A stretch of 33,491 nucleotides of DNA from Bacteroidota bacterium (lineage in GTDB: Bacteria > Bacteroidota > Bacteroidia > Cytophagales > Cyclobacteriaceae). The position numbers and the translations under genes were made by a program. The first letter of the stretch is position 1. Each line of letters starts with the position of its first letter. Below are positions 25,395 through 33,491 of this stretch, piece by piece. Under the pieces are notes generated by a model. The model saw only the letters and a list, made by a program, of their open reading frames with translations. It was not told where the DNA came from and made no database searches. The stretch spans positions 110,686 to 144,176 of the forward strand of contig JAFDYY010000003.1 of NCBI GenBank assembly GCA_018267195.1. The letters are read 5' to 3'.

Positions 25395-26891
25395 ATGAAA
25401 GCGATTCATGAGTTAGACGAGTTGTTTGAACAAGTTCAGATGAATGTAATCTTGGGCGATGGAAAAATTTTTTCGGATTGTTTGCCCAAAAAATTACTCT
25501 CCGAAATTGAAACGGACTATATCCAAAAAAAGAAAGAACCTTCGTTCAATCTTAAAAATTTTGTTCAAGAAAATTTTACTTTACCTGAACCCCTTACACA
25601 TTCCCATCGATTCGATAAAACCATTTCTATTGAGCAGCACATTTCATTGCTTTGGAACGAACTAACCCGGCAGCCCGGCCGGCAATCGGGTTCGTTTATT
25701 CCATTGCCACATCCGTATGTAGTACCGGGTGGGCGCTTTCGCGAAATATATTACTGGGACAGCTACTTTACCATGTTGGGCTTACGCGAATCGGGACGGG
25801 CCGACCTCCTTCAGCACATGGTAGATAACTTTGCCTTTTTAATTGACACCATTGGCTACATACCCAATGGCAACCGAACTTATTTTTTAGGACGATCGCA
25901 ACCCCCTTTTTTTTCTTTGATGGTGAAGTTGCTGCACGAAGTAAAAGGCAACTCGGCAGATGAGGAAGAACCGGATTCGCTGGCTATCTATTTGCCTCAA
26001 CTAGAAAAGGAGTATCTATTTTGGATGAGGGGGGCTGATGAAATAAAAATGGGAGAAGCCCGGTATCATGTGGTGAAAATGGATAACGGCACAGTGCTGA
26101 ACCGGTATTGGGATGAAAACGACACGCCCCGGCCCGAAGCCTATAAAGAAGATAGGGAGCTTTCGCTCCGGAGCAAACAAAAACCTGAAACCTTGTTTCG
26201 TCACATTCGAGCTGCGGCCGAATCGGGTTGGGATTTCAGCAGCCGCTGGTTTAAAGACGATTCATTCGCCAGCATCCATACTACCGATCTGGTGCCCGTA
26301 GATTTAAATTGTTTGCTTTTTTACCTGGAAAAAACATTGGCGGAAGTATACCTCCATACCGGCAATCGCGAAAGATCGAACCAACTGATGGCACAGGCCA
26401 ATCAACGCAAGACAGCCATAAAAAAATATTGCTGGAGTGATGAGAAAAAATTTTTCTTTGACTACGATTTTGCCGAACGAAAACAAAAACGATCATATAC
26501 ACTGGCGGCTGTCTTTCCTTTATTTTTTGAAATGGCCTCTCCGGAGCAGGCCGTATCAGTGCATGAAATTTTAAAAAATAATTTTTTAAAAACCGGAGGC
26601 ATGATAACAACCCTTCAAGATAGCGGCCAGCAGTGGGATGCCCCTAACGGATGGGCGCCCCTGCAATGGATTTGTTTTAAAGGATTGCTTCATTATGGGT
26701 TTGAGGAAACGGCTCTTGTGTTAAAGCAAAATTGGCTTTCTACCAATCGGAATGTTTATGCTCAATCATACAAACTAACGGAAAAGTATAATGTATGCAC
26801 GCAAGGAGAAGCAGGCGGAGGCGAATACCCTAATCAAGATGGCTTCGGCTGGACGAATGGCGTATTTTTAGCCATGACCAATTTCAAGTAA
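25395..26891 (+). CDS. treF: Alpha,alpha-trehalase (GH37), cytoplasmic
   Basis: This 498-residue enzyme hydrolyses trehalose to two glucose molecules with inversion. Both family signatures are present: PGGRFREIYYWDSYF from residue 111 and QWDAPNGWAP from residue 413. The likely general acid is Asp280 in SGWDFSSRW and the general base Glu477 in GGGEYPNQDGFGW, by comparison with the known E. coli enzyme. There is no signal peptide, so it acts in the cytoplasm, unlike periplasmic TreA; hence the symbol treF rather than treA. Its adjacency to the MFS transporter indicates a two-gene trehalose-utilisation unit. Length is normal for the cytosolic form. Confidence 0.95.
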   Translation: MKAIHELDELFEQVQMNVILGDGKIFSDCLPKKLLSEIETDYIQKKKEPSFNLKNFVQENFTLPEPLTHSHRFDKTISIEQHISLLWNELTRQPGRQSGSFIPLPHPYVVPGGRFREIYYWDSYFTMLGLRESGRADLLQHMVDNFAFLIDTIGYIPNGNRTYFLGRSQPPFFSLMVKLLHEVKGNSADEEEPDSLAIYLPQLEKEYLFWMRGADEIKMGEARYHVVKMDNGTVLNRYWDENDTPRPEAYKEDRELSLRSKQKPETLFRHIRAAAESGWDFSSRWFKDDSFASIHTTDLVPVDLNCLLFYLEKTLAEVYLHTGNRERSNQLMAQANQRKTAIKKYCWSDEKKFFFDYDFAERKQKRSYTLAAVFPLFFEMASPEQAVSVHEILKNNFLKTGGMITTLQDSGQQWDAPNGWAPLQWICFKGLLHYGFEETALVLKQNWLSTNRNVYAQSYKLTEKYNVCTQGEAGGGEYPNQDGFGWTNGVFLAMTNFK

Positions 26892-27314
26892 AGCAGGAGA
26901 GGGGATACTTTTTTATCGGGTGTTCTTCATTCACAAAAAATATTTTTTATAGTTGGTGGTGAGAACACCAAAGTGGGGAGTGACGTATGAATAATGAGGT
27001 ACGAAACACGAAATGCTAATGAGCGGATTGCCTGATGTGAACATGTGCGGATGATTTTCCGCTTGTTCGACCAACATCCAAAATCCAGCATCCAGCATTA
27101 CCGATTTCTGGAATGAGCTCCTAAGCCGCTTCCCTACCGCTTCTCCTTTTCCGAAAACCTCTGTATCTATGGGCCATAGACTATTTTACTATTTAATTCA
27201 ATACAACTTTTGTGAAGTTTGATACATCATAGTCGGTATTGGTTCTGTTCAGTTTTTACCACTGCCAATAAACCGCTTCATTGGGTGATAGTTGTTAAAT
27301 TGTAACTGCATGTT
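26892..27314. other. Intergenic region with several hairpins, no gene
   Basis: I see no coding potential. Present are the overlapping stems at 26919-26971 (separate entry), GCGGA/TCCGC with a six-base loop (27047-27062), and a short direct repeat (ATCCA with CAGCAT units near 27067-27100). The last ~130 bases are AT-rich and must contain the promoter of the downstream permease, though no clean -7 element is visible. Confidence 0.45.
26919..26971. repeat. Overlapping, mutually exclusive inverted repeats after the trehalase gene
   Basis: GGTGTTCT (26919-26926) is the exact reverse complement of AGAACACC (26962-26969). TTGGTG (26953-26958) also pairs with CACCAA (26966-26971), so the two stems compete for the same bases. 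Between them is a perfect 14-base palindrome, AAAAAATATTTTTT (26935-26948). It may terminate the MFS-trehalase transcript or be a dispersed repeat element. Confidence 0.5.
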
Positions 27315-29765
27315 ATGCTAAAAAACTACCTGAAAATTGCCTTTCGTGCGCTCTGGCGCAGTAAAATTCACTCCGGCATCAACGTGCTCGGACTCAGCCT
27401 GGGAATCGCCTGCTGCATTCTGATTGCACTCTATGTGAATGATGAGTGGACATTTGATACTTTTCACACTAAAGCCAACCGGATTTACCGCGTTTGGGCG
27501 CGTGAAAACTGGGGTGAAAATCAGGTGTTCTTTTACACCACTACGCCTTTTGCCATGGGGCCGTCTCTGAAAGAATATTTCCCGGAGGTGGAAAGTCAAG
27601 TGCGCGTGAATAAAATCGGGACGATAGTGAAAGTGGGTGAAGATCAATTCACCGAAACGCTGACATTCGGGGGTGAGGATTTTTTCTCTGTCTTCGATTT
27701 CGAATTTGTGAAAGGAAACAAAGAGGCCATGTACCGGCAGAGTAGTGTGGTGATCACCGAGTGGCTGGCGGAAAAATATTTTGGAAAATCGGATCCTATC
27801 GGAAAAACCATTTCACTGCAACTGGGCGAAAAATTTGAAGACTACACGGTGGCGGCTGTGGTAGCCAATATGCCCACCAACTCCAGCATCCAATTTTACC
27901 TGATGATCTCGGATTTGAATTATCCAAAGATATACAGTGAACGCGCCCTTACTTCATCCTGGTTCAACATCACTCCTGAAACCTATGTATTGCTGCGTGA
28001 AGGAACAGATCCGAAAGCACTGGAATCAAAATTTCCACCTGTCTTCAAAACGATATTAGGTGAAGAGGAATTTACAAAAAGCGACTATACGGTGGGCCTT
28101 CAACCTATGACATCCATCCACCTTGATACAAGTTTCCCAACTGGCAATGCACCTGTGAGCAATCCAAAATACAGTTACATTCTGGCGGCCATCGCGTTGC
28201 TTATTTTATTTGTAGCCTGCATCAATTTTGTCACACTCTCAATTGGCAAGTCACTAAAGCGTGCGAAGGAAGTGGGCATACGCAAAGTAGTAGGAGCAAA
28301 TCGCAATCAACTAATTACGCAATTCATTGGCGAAGCGATCATCATCACCGCTATTTCCATGATCATCGGACTTGGCCTTTCCATCCTCGGACTTCCATTG
28401 TTTAATCAACTCTCAGGCAAGCAGCTGATTTTTCCCTTCAGCGGTTTCATGGTGATGGTGGTGGCATCATTGCTGACCATCATAGGATTGGTTGCTGGTA
28501 GTTATCCTGCCTTTGTGCTATCGGCTTTTCGCCCAATCGCTATACTGAAAGGAGCTATTCAATCCGGCAGTAGTAAGCAGGGATTGCGAAAATCATTGGT
28601 AGGCGTGCAACTGGTGCTTTCAATTTTTCTGATCTCAAGCACACTGGTGATGCGCAATCAGCTTCAATTTCTCCAAAACATGGATTTGGGTTTCAATAAG
28701 GAGGAATTGATGGTGGTGCAGCTTAACGTACCGCGCGGTGGCCGACTGGCAGAACGGGTGAATGCTGGTTTTGTGATTGCTGAGCAATTCAAAACTGAAC
28801 TCTCCAAGTTTCCTGGCATTGCAGCCGTGTGCGGTTCTTCGCACGATTTTGGGAATGGTGGTTGGGTGAATGTGGGATATACAGATGACAAAGGTGTTTA
28901 CCGTACTTTCGATGTCAACAGCATTGATGATGACTATATCCCCACCTTAAAAATGCAACTGGCGGCAGGACGGAATTTTACAGATGAGACACCTGCCGAC
29001 AAGCGACACTCCATCATCGTGAACGAAGCATTTGTGAAAGAATATGGAATGACCGACCCATTGGGCAAACGTATTCCGGGAAAAAAATTTACTGATCATG
29101 AGATCATTGGGGTGGTGAAGGATTTTAACTACACATCGCTCTATACGAAAGTGACTCCGGTGGTGTTGGTAGAGGATCCGTCTATCATTGCACCTGGAAT
29201 TGAAAATATCAATGTAGACAGCTCACCCGTTCCGAAGTTGCTCATCCGGCTAAAGCCTGACAACGTGCAGGCAACAATTGACCAAATCAAAACTGTGTGG
29301 GAGAAAATCACAGGAGGAGAGGAGTTTACTTTTGATTTTGTAGACCAGACATTGGGGGCCCAATACCGCAATGACCAGAACCTGGGCAAGATTGTGAGTA
29401 TTGCCACACTGCTGGCCATCGTTATTGGAAGCCTTGGATTATATGGACTTGCGTCTCTGGATATGCAAAACCGCACGAAAGAGATCAGCATCCGCAAAGT
29501 GATGGGAGCCACTGAACAATCTTTACTCATGTTATTGTCGCGCGACTATCTTGTTCTCATCCTGATAAGCTTGGTTTTGTCGGTACCCATCACTATTTAT
29601 CTGATGCAGGGATGGCTAACAACATTCGAGTATCGGGTGGACATTGGCTGGCAGGTATTTGTGCTGGCTGGAGGAATTTCATTGTTGATTGCATTGGCAA
29701 CCATCAGCTACCAGACAATAAAGGTTGCATGGACTCAACCGGCTGAGGCGTTAAAGTATGAGTGA
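27315..29765 (+). CDS. FtsX-domain ABC transporter permease, duplicated MacB-like (eight-TM)
   Basis: This 816-residue inner-membrane protein belongs to the large family of double-module permeases expanded in Bacteroidota. It opens with the characteristic LKIAFRALWRSKIHSGINVLGLSLGIACCILI and contains a first periplasmic MacB_PCD domain (~45-275), an FtsX module with RAKEVGIRKVVGANRNQLIT (~285-405), a TM near 430, a second periplasmic domain (~445-685) and a second FtsX module with RTKEISIRKVMGATEQSLLM. The C-terminal AWTQPAEALKYE is the usual end. No ATPase is adjacent. Such proteins work with a LolD/MacB-type ATPase, often in peptide or stress export, but the role here is unknown. By eye the gene uses more G/C-ending codons (GTG, ATC, CTG) than its upstream neighbours. 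Confidence 0.92.
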   Translation: MLKNYLKIAFRALWRSKIHSGINVLGLSLGIACCILIALYVNDEWTFDTFHTKANRIYRVWARENWGENQVFFYTTTPFAMGPSLKEYFPEVESQVRVNKIGTIVKVGEDQFTETLTFGGEDFFSVFDFEFVKGNKEAMYRQSSVVITEWLAEKYFGKSDPIGKTISLQLGEKFEDYTVAAVVANMPTNSSIQFYLMISDLNYPKIYSERALTSSWFNITPETYVLLREGTDPKALESKFPPVFKTILGEEEFTKSDYTVGLQPMTSIHLDTSFPTGNAPVSNPKYSYILAAIALLILFVACINFVTLSIGKSLKRAKEVGIRKVVGANRNQLITQFIGEAIIITAISMIIGLGLSILGLPLFNQLSGKQLIFPFSGFMVMVVASLLTIIGLVAGSYPAFVLSAFRPIAILKGAIQSGSSKQGLRKSLVGVQLVLSIFLISSTLVMRNQLQFLQNMDLGFNKEELMVVQLNVPRGGRLAERVNAGFVIAEQFKTELSKFPGIAAVCGSSHDFGNGGWVNVGYTDDKGVYRTFDVNSIDDDYIPTLKMQLAAGRNFTDETPADKRHSIIVNEAFVKEYGMTDPLGKRIPGKKFTDHEIIGVVKDFNYTSLYTKVTPVVLVEDPSIIAPGIENINVDSSPVPKLLIRLKPDNVQATIDQIKTVWEKITGGEEFTFDFVDQTLGAQYRNDQNLGKIVSIATLLAIVIGSLGLYGLASLDMQNRTKEISIRKVMGATEQSLLMLLSRDYLVLILISLVLSVPITIYLMQGWLTTFEYRVDIGWQVFVLAGGISLLIALATISYQTIKVAWTQPAEALKYE

Positions 29766-30065
29766 AAGTATAGAGATATGAGTTTGAGAAATTTTAATTA
29801 TAGTTAATATCCATTCTGATCACTCACATCAACTACTAAGGGCTATGCGGAGACGTTGAAGATGAGTGAATTCAATTGACGAACAACAAAGAAAATTGTC
29901 ATCTGCCCCTGTGAATACAATTGTCAAACTTGATGTAGAGAACCAATTCACTTACTTGGCCAACCATTGGTTCGAAGCCCACTAAATAAAAGCCATTCAT
30001 CACAATCTTTATTGGTGGGTATGGGTCTCGCTATAAATTGCTGGTAAACTCTAAACGCTTACCCT
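29766..30065. other. Intergenic region with a possible gene remnant
   Basis: No full gene is present. A short frame on the plus strand, 29866-29985 (GTG start, 39 codons), reads NTIVKLDVENQFTYLANHWF near its end; this looks more like protein than chance sequence but matches nothing I can name. It could be the tail of a decayed gene. No terminator hairpin is evident after the permease. Confidence 0.35.
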
Positions 30066-30542
30066 ATGCGAAATTTGATACGATTGGGCTCAGTCTGTGT
30101 GAGCCTGTTGTTTGTGCTGGACATGAGAGCACAGCAAATTGATGAAATCTACAATCAGAAAATCAGAGAATACACCACAGATCCGAAATTCCTTCCGGCA
30201 TCTGTGCTGAATTTACCTGACGACCCCCGGATTCCTTTCCCACGAAAAGTGTTTGGTGATATTATCGGTGCACCGGGTATGATGCACCACACCGCAGAAA
30301 TTTATTCGTACTACAAACAACTGGACGATGCCTCACCCTTTCTCACCATGAAACAGGTTGGCATCACGGAGGAGGGAAGAGCGATTAACATGGTGGTGAT
30401 TGGCAATGAAGATGCCATCAACAGAATGGATCACTATAAAAATCAGTTGGCTCTTCTGGCTGATCCCCGGAAGGTGAATGCAGGGGATGTGGAAAAAATA
30501 ATTATCGACAGCAAGCCGGTTTTTTATCTTAACGGGGGCTAA
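30066..30542 (+). pseudogene. M14 zinc carboxypeptidase, N-terminal fragment only
   Basis: This 158-residue frame is the beginning of an M14-type peptidase: signal peptide (LGSVCVSLLFVLDMRA/QQ), then the N-terminal block IYSYYKQLDDASPFLTMKQVGITEEGRAINMVVIGN, followed by the strand KPVFYLNGG. In intact relatives this strand leads straight into the HxxE zinc-binding motif. Here a stop follows immediately, so both zinc ligand motifs and the whole catalytic domain are missing and the product cannot be an active peptidase. At the same point the convergent TPR gene is also cut. This is either a deletion or rearrangement scar or an assembly join. Confidence 0.8.
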
Positions 30543-30962
30543 TTTATAGTTTCCGGCATTACCATAAGCTTTCGATAAATTTTGATAAGCAAAGCAATAA
30601 TCTATACTTAGCTTGTTTTCGAAGAGTTCGATAGCCGTATAGGCAAAAGGGATGGCTTCAATACTTTTGCCAAGTGCATTGGCAACAACGGCTTTCAGTA
30701 AAAATGCTTTTGCCCTTAAATAATTATTAGATTTTGAGTTGGCATATTGTAAAAATGTGTTGCTGATAGAATCGCCTAATAGGGCATCACTACTTTGTAA
30801 ATAGTAAAGCCACAAAAACATGCTATCCACACAAGCCGGTTTCACACAACCTGAATTCTGCAACTCTTTGTATTTTTTAGAAAAGGATTTTCCGGTATCG
30901 GCCAGTACCATTTTGGCAATACTCAACAACAACAACAAAACAAGAAAAAAACATCGCTTCAT
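30541..30962 (-). pseudogene. TPR-type signal-transduction protein, N-terminal fragment only
   Basis: This starts at 30962 with a signal peptide (CFFLVLLLLLSIAKMVLA/DT) and continues with helical TPR-like repeats: SNNYLRAKAFLLKAVVANAL, IEAIPFAYTAIELFENKL, and CFAYQNLSKAYGNAGNYKLA. After about 141 residues the frame runs into the antisense of the M14 fragment and continues there by chance to 30333, so the original C-terminus (in this family often a sensor kinase or LuxR-type output domain) is lost. The native part stops at about 30541. Which output domain it had is not knowable from the window. Confidence 0.7.
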
Positions 30963-30979
30963 AGCCCGATATATATAAA

Positions 30980-30987
30980 CAAAGATA
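30980..30987 (-). promoter_or_regulatory. Possible -7 promoter element of the TPR fragment gene
   Basis: On the minus strand this reads TATCTTTG, an exact TAnnTTTG match 17 bases before the start codon at 30962. No -33 TTG is at the right distance, so the call is tentative. The element lies in the 89-base gap shared with the divergent M13 peptidase gene. Confidence 0.3.
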
Positions 30988-31051
30988 GAAATGCTTTTCC
31001 GTTTATATAAGATTTAACAATCTCGTTTGAAATTTATCTTACCTTCACCCA

Positions 31052-33061
31052 ATGAAAAAAATATTTTATTTTTTGATAGCCATGCTTCTAATAGAAGCCT
31101 GCAAACAAACTTCGGACACCCGCCATATAGTTGTTAAAGTAGATCCTTCAAAAAATCCCGGAGATGATTTTTTTGACTATGTTAATGGCATTTGGTATGA
31201 TACCGCACGGATTCCGGCCAGCCAAACCGGAGTTGGCTCATACTCTTTTTTAAATTTTCCGCAGCGCCTACGCCTTCAGAAAATCCTCGATAGTATTTCT
31301 AAAAGGAATAACCAACCCGGGAGCATGGAACAAAAAGTGGGTGATTTTTACGCCTCCGGGATGGATACGGCTGCCATTAATAAACTCGGTTATGAGCCGG
31401 TTATACCTATTTTAAAAAGCATTGATGCCATTACCGATGTAGCCTCACTCATGAAGTTTGTAGCCGATGCACAGAAAACAGGAAACACATCCATCATTGG
31501 TTTTTACGTTGGCCCGGACGATAGACACAGTACCCTTAATATCGCCCAGTTTTTTCAAACCGGAATCGGCTTACCGGAAAGAGAGTATTACTTTAAAACG
31601 GATCCATCAACCCTCCAAATTCAAAATGGCTACAAAAAATACCTCTCTGGTTTATTTACATTGACCGGGGCCGATCAGGCCACTGCAGAAAAAAATGCTT
31701 CCGTTGTGTATGCCCTCGAACGCCAGTTGGCGGCCGCCCATCGAACCAATATTGAACTCCGTGATGTGAAGGCTAATTATAATAAACTAAACGTAACAGC
31801 TCTCTCCCAAAAACATCCAAATATCAATTGGGCTACATTGCTAAATGATCTGGGGGTAAAGGCGGATTCCATCAACGTAGGGCAACCGGCCTACTACGAC
31901 CAACTCAATGTCTTATTAAAATCTATTCCGATTAACGATTGGAAAATTTATTTAAAAGCTAACTCGCTCACCACGTTTGCCAATTGGCTTAGTAAGCCTT
32001 TTATTGATGCTTCTTTTGCGTACACTAAAATCTTAACCGGACAGGCCATAAAAAAACCACGTGCCGAAGAGATGACACAGGCTGTTGACCATTCACTGGG
32101 TCATGCGTTGGCACAGTTGTATGTAAAAAAATATTTCCCGGATGCAGCTAAGCAGCGGATGGCCGAATTGGTTGCTAACCTGAAAAAAGCATTTGAAGCC
32201 CGTATTACAAAGCTGGATTGGATGAGTGATTCCACCAAGGCCAAAGCCAAAGAAAAACTGTATGCCTTTTCTGAAAAAATTGGCTACCCGGAAAAATGGC
32301 GCGATTATTCTCAGGTAGAGATAAAGCGGGAAGCTTATTTTGAAAACAGGCTGGCGACCAATAAAAATGATTACCAATACAGTATTGCAAAAGTAGGGCA
32401 GCCGGTTGACCGGACAGAATGGTTGACTACACCGCCTACGGTAACAGCCTACAACAACCCTCCGCTTAATGAAATCGTTTTTCCGGCAGGAATTTTACAA
32501 ACTCCTTATTTTGATTTGTATGCCGATGATGCACTTAACTATGGAGGCATTGGTATGGTTATTGGCCATGAAATAACCCATTCTTTTGACGACCAAGGTG
32601 CGCAGTATGATAAAGTTGGTAATGTAGCTAACTGGTGGACCAAGAATGACTATGAAAAATTTAAGAAGAAAACACAGCAGGTAATCGATCAATATAATCA
32701 GTTTACGGTGCTTAATTCAGTGTCTGTAAAAGGCGCACTGACCGTTGGCGAAAACACGGCCGATATTGCCGGGGTGGCAATTGCCTACGATGCCTTTAAA
32801 ATGACGGAGCAAGGAAAAGATACGGTTAAGCTGGATGGCTTTACGCCCGACCAGCGTTTTTTTATTTCGATAGCAAGAATATGGCGCGTGAAAACTCGCG
32901 ATGAATTTTTACGCATGTATGTAAATACTAACCCACACTCGCCCGCCCGATGGCGAGTAAATGGACCCCTGATGAACTTTACCCCGTTCTATAATGCTTT
33001 TCACCTAAAGGCCGGAGATAAAATGTATAAACCCGAAAATGAAAGAATAACAGTTTGGTAA
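31052..33061 (+). CDS. M13 family (neprilysin/PepO-like) zinc metallopeptidase lipoprotein
   Basis: This 669-residue protein has lipobox LLIEAC (Cys17) for anchoring in the cell envelope. The M13 N-terminal domain begins at KNPGDDFFDYVNGIWYD and the catalytic domain has the zinc motif HEITH (506-510) with the third ligand in GENTADIAG (Glu567 of ENTAD). The substrate-binding segment AYNNPPLNEIVFPAGIL corresponds to the NAYY/F region, and the terminal Trp (ITVW) is conserved in the family. All catalytic residues are intact and length is normal. It should cleave oligopeptides in the periplasm or at the surface. It is divergent from the broken TPR gene. Confidence 0.96.
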   Translation: MKKIFYFLIAMLLIEACKQTSDTRHIVVKVDPSKNPGDDFFDYVNGIWYDTARIPASQTGVGSYSFLNFPQRLRLQKILDSISKRNNQPGSMEQKVGDFYASGMDTAAINKLGYEPVIPILKSIDAITDVASLMKFVADAQKTGNTSIIGFYVGPDDRHSTLNIAQFFQTGIGLPEREYYFKTDPSTLQIQNGYKKYLSGLFTLTGADQATAEKNASVVYALERQLAAAHRTNIELRDVKANYNKLNVTALSQKHPNINWATLLNDLGVKADSINVGQPAYYDQLNVLLKSIPINDWKIYLKANSLTTFANWLSKPFIDASFAYTKILTGQAIKKPRAEEMTQAVDHSLGHALAQLYVKKYFPDAAKQRMAELVANLKKAFEARITKLDWMSDSTKAKAKEKLYAFSEKIGYPEKWRDYSQVEIKREAYFENRLATNKNDYQYSIAKVGQPVDRTEWLTTPPTVTAYNNPPLNEIVFPAGILQTPYFDLYADDALNYGGIGMVIGHEITHSFDDQGAQYDKVGNVANWWTKNDYEKFKKKTQQVIDQYNQFTVLNSVSVKGALTVGENTADIAGVAIAYDAFKMTEQGKDTVKLDGFTPDQRFFISIARIWRVKTRDEFLRMYVNTNPHSPARWRVNGPLMNFTPFYNAFHLKAGDKMYKPENERITVW

Positions 33062-33086
33062 CTCATGTAGATGAGTTGGGTTTCTT
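33060..33086 (+). terminator. Hairpin at the stop codon of the M13 peptidase gene
   Basis: AACTCAT (33060-33066) and ATGAGTT (33071-33077) form a perfect seven-base stem with a GTAG tetraloop starting within the stop codon, followed by GGGTTTCTT. A second small hairpin, CCATCA/TGATGG (33089-33103), follows. The T-run is short, so termination is plausible but not certain. Confidence 0.45.
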
Positions 33087-33117
33087 ATCCATCATGCTGA
33101 TGGTATTAAGGTTGGGA

Positions 33118-33270
33118 TTATTTCTTTTGGAGGATTGCCTTGGGTTTACTCAGGCGGTCTTCCTGCCGGTTCAGTTCCCAATTAATCAGAGCCAGAGCAA
33201 AATAGCGCTGATAAATAGCAGCCCAATCCGGGCGAAAGGCAACCGATTCTTTTTTATGAAGGGGTATCAT
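33118..33270 (-). CDS. Short reading frame, possible small gene or 3' remnant
   Basis: This 50-residue minus-strand frame from the ATG at 33270 (MIPLHKKESVAFRPDWAA at the N-terminus, followed by YQRYFALALINWELNRQ) has protein-like composition and codon use and ends with a Lys-rich tail. The frame stays open upstream for another 15 codons (ending ..SASNWENAKN before the Met) and is then closed by a stop, so it may instead be the surviving end of a longer, broken gene. I do not recognise the family. The overlapping plus-strand frame over this stretch (33055-33327) looks like its shadow. Confidence 0.4.
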   Translation of the reverse strand: MIPLHKKESVAFRPDWAAIYQRYFALALINWELNRQEDRLSKPKAILQKK

Positions 33271-33491
33271 ATTTTTCGCATTTTCCCAATTAGACGCAGA
33301 AACAGGTTTTTTAGTTTAACCGGATAGATACTTTTTAACCCAGATGATGTATTAGGGGTGCATCGTCTGCCCAAAGGGTTGACGAAATCGTCAATCTCGT
33401 CAAGGTTTAACCCTGACAATGAAAATCACCATGGAGTATGACTCGTCCTGAAAATAGTTTACACAATTTGGTTAAGAGTCCTGATTCAAAT
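33271..33491. other. End of window: non-coding with palindromic element
   Basis: I see no gene here. A compact 38-base element (33376-33413) is bounded by GGGTT/AACCC and contains two overlapping stems built from TGACGA and TCGTCA (33380-33393 with a two-base loop; 33379-33403 with arms TTGACGA/TCGTCAA). This layout resembles small dispersed repeats, but only one copy is in the window. Confidence 0.4.

Noticed and set aside
30333..30540. C-terminal 68 codons of the minus-strand TPR frame
   Set aside because: This stretch is antisense to the well-recognised M14 fragment, so it is read-through past the truncation point, not native TPR sequence.
33055..33327. 90-codon plus-strand frame overlapping the M13 stop
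   Set aside because: It has no conserved pattern, starts inside the M13 gene, and lies over the more protein-like minus-strand frame.

Overview
This window looks like a chromosomal segment of a member of the Bacteroidota, probably an aerobic environmental lineage such as Cytophagales. The evidence is a SusC/SusD pair, two proteins ending in type IX secretion (T9SS) sorting domains, DUF1573 and DUF3822 family proteins, many SPII lipoproteins with little Shine-Dalgarno signal, and several TAnnTTTG-type -7 promoter elements. The genus is not determinable from the sequence alone. No rRNA, tRNA, CRISPR array, integrase or intact insertion sequence was seen.

Layout. (1) 1-6851: the 3' end of a glycan-utilisation-like locus, with a truncated SusC, SusD, a FIVAR-like/LamG surface lipoprotein and a large T9SS-exported protein (helical enzyme-like domain, two Ig/PKD-like domains, LamG, sorting domain). 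A hairpin terminator separates the lipoprotein from the large protein. (2) 6938-10223: an ABC ATPase/permease pair of the YbbA-YbbP/LolD-FtsX type. (3) 10236-16182: housekeeping genes (pyrE, two Nudix hydrolases, DUF3822, coaD), with a PQQ-dependent dehydrogenase carrying a nested cytochrome c domain lying between them. (4) 16249-23695: a DUF1573 protein, then a minus-strand three-gene set (an exported protein of amidotransferase-like appearance, a small exported protein, and a 1337-residue BNR/sortilin-like T9SS protein), and a divergent MacB-type permease. (5) 24122-26891: an MFS transporter and a cytoplasmic GH37 trehalase, which together suggest uptake and hydrolysis of trehalose. (6) 26892-30962: an unsettled stretch with intergenic hairpins, an 816-residue FtsX-type permease, the first third of an M14 carboxypeptidase and the first part of a TPR protein, the last two colliding tail to tail at about 30540. 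(7) 31052-33061: an M13 (neprilysin-like) metallopeptidase lipoprotein, followed by a gene-poor end with palindromes and a short protein-like reading frame.

Most genes fall into recognisable families. The points most worth attention are the uncharacterised helical domain of the large T9SS protein, the three-gene export operon at 16651-22326, the quinoprotein placed among housekeeping genes, and the double truncation near 30540, which could be a real deletion or rearrangement scar or an assembly chimera. I did not find a clearly new multi-gene system, and the candidates are graded accordingly.
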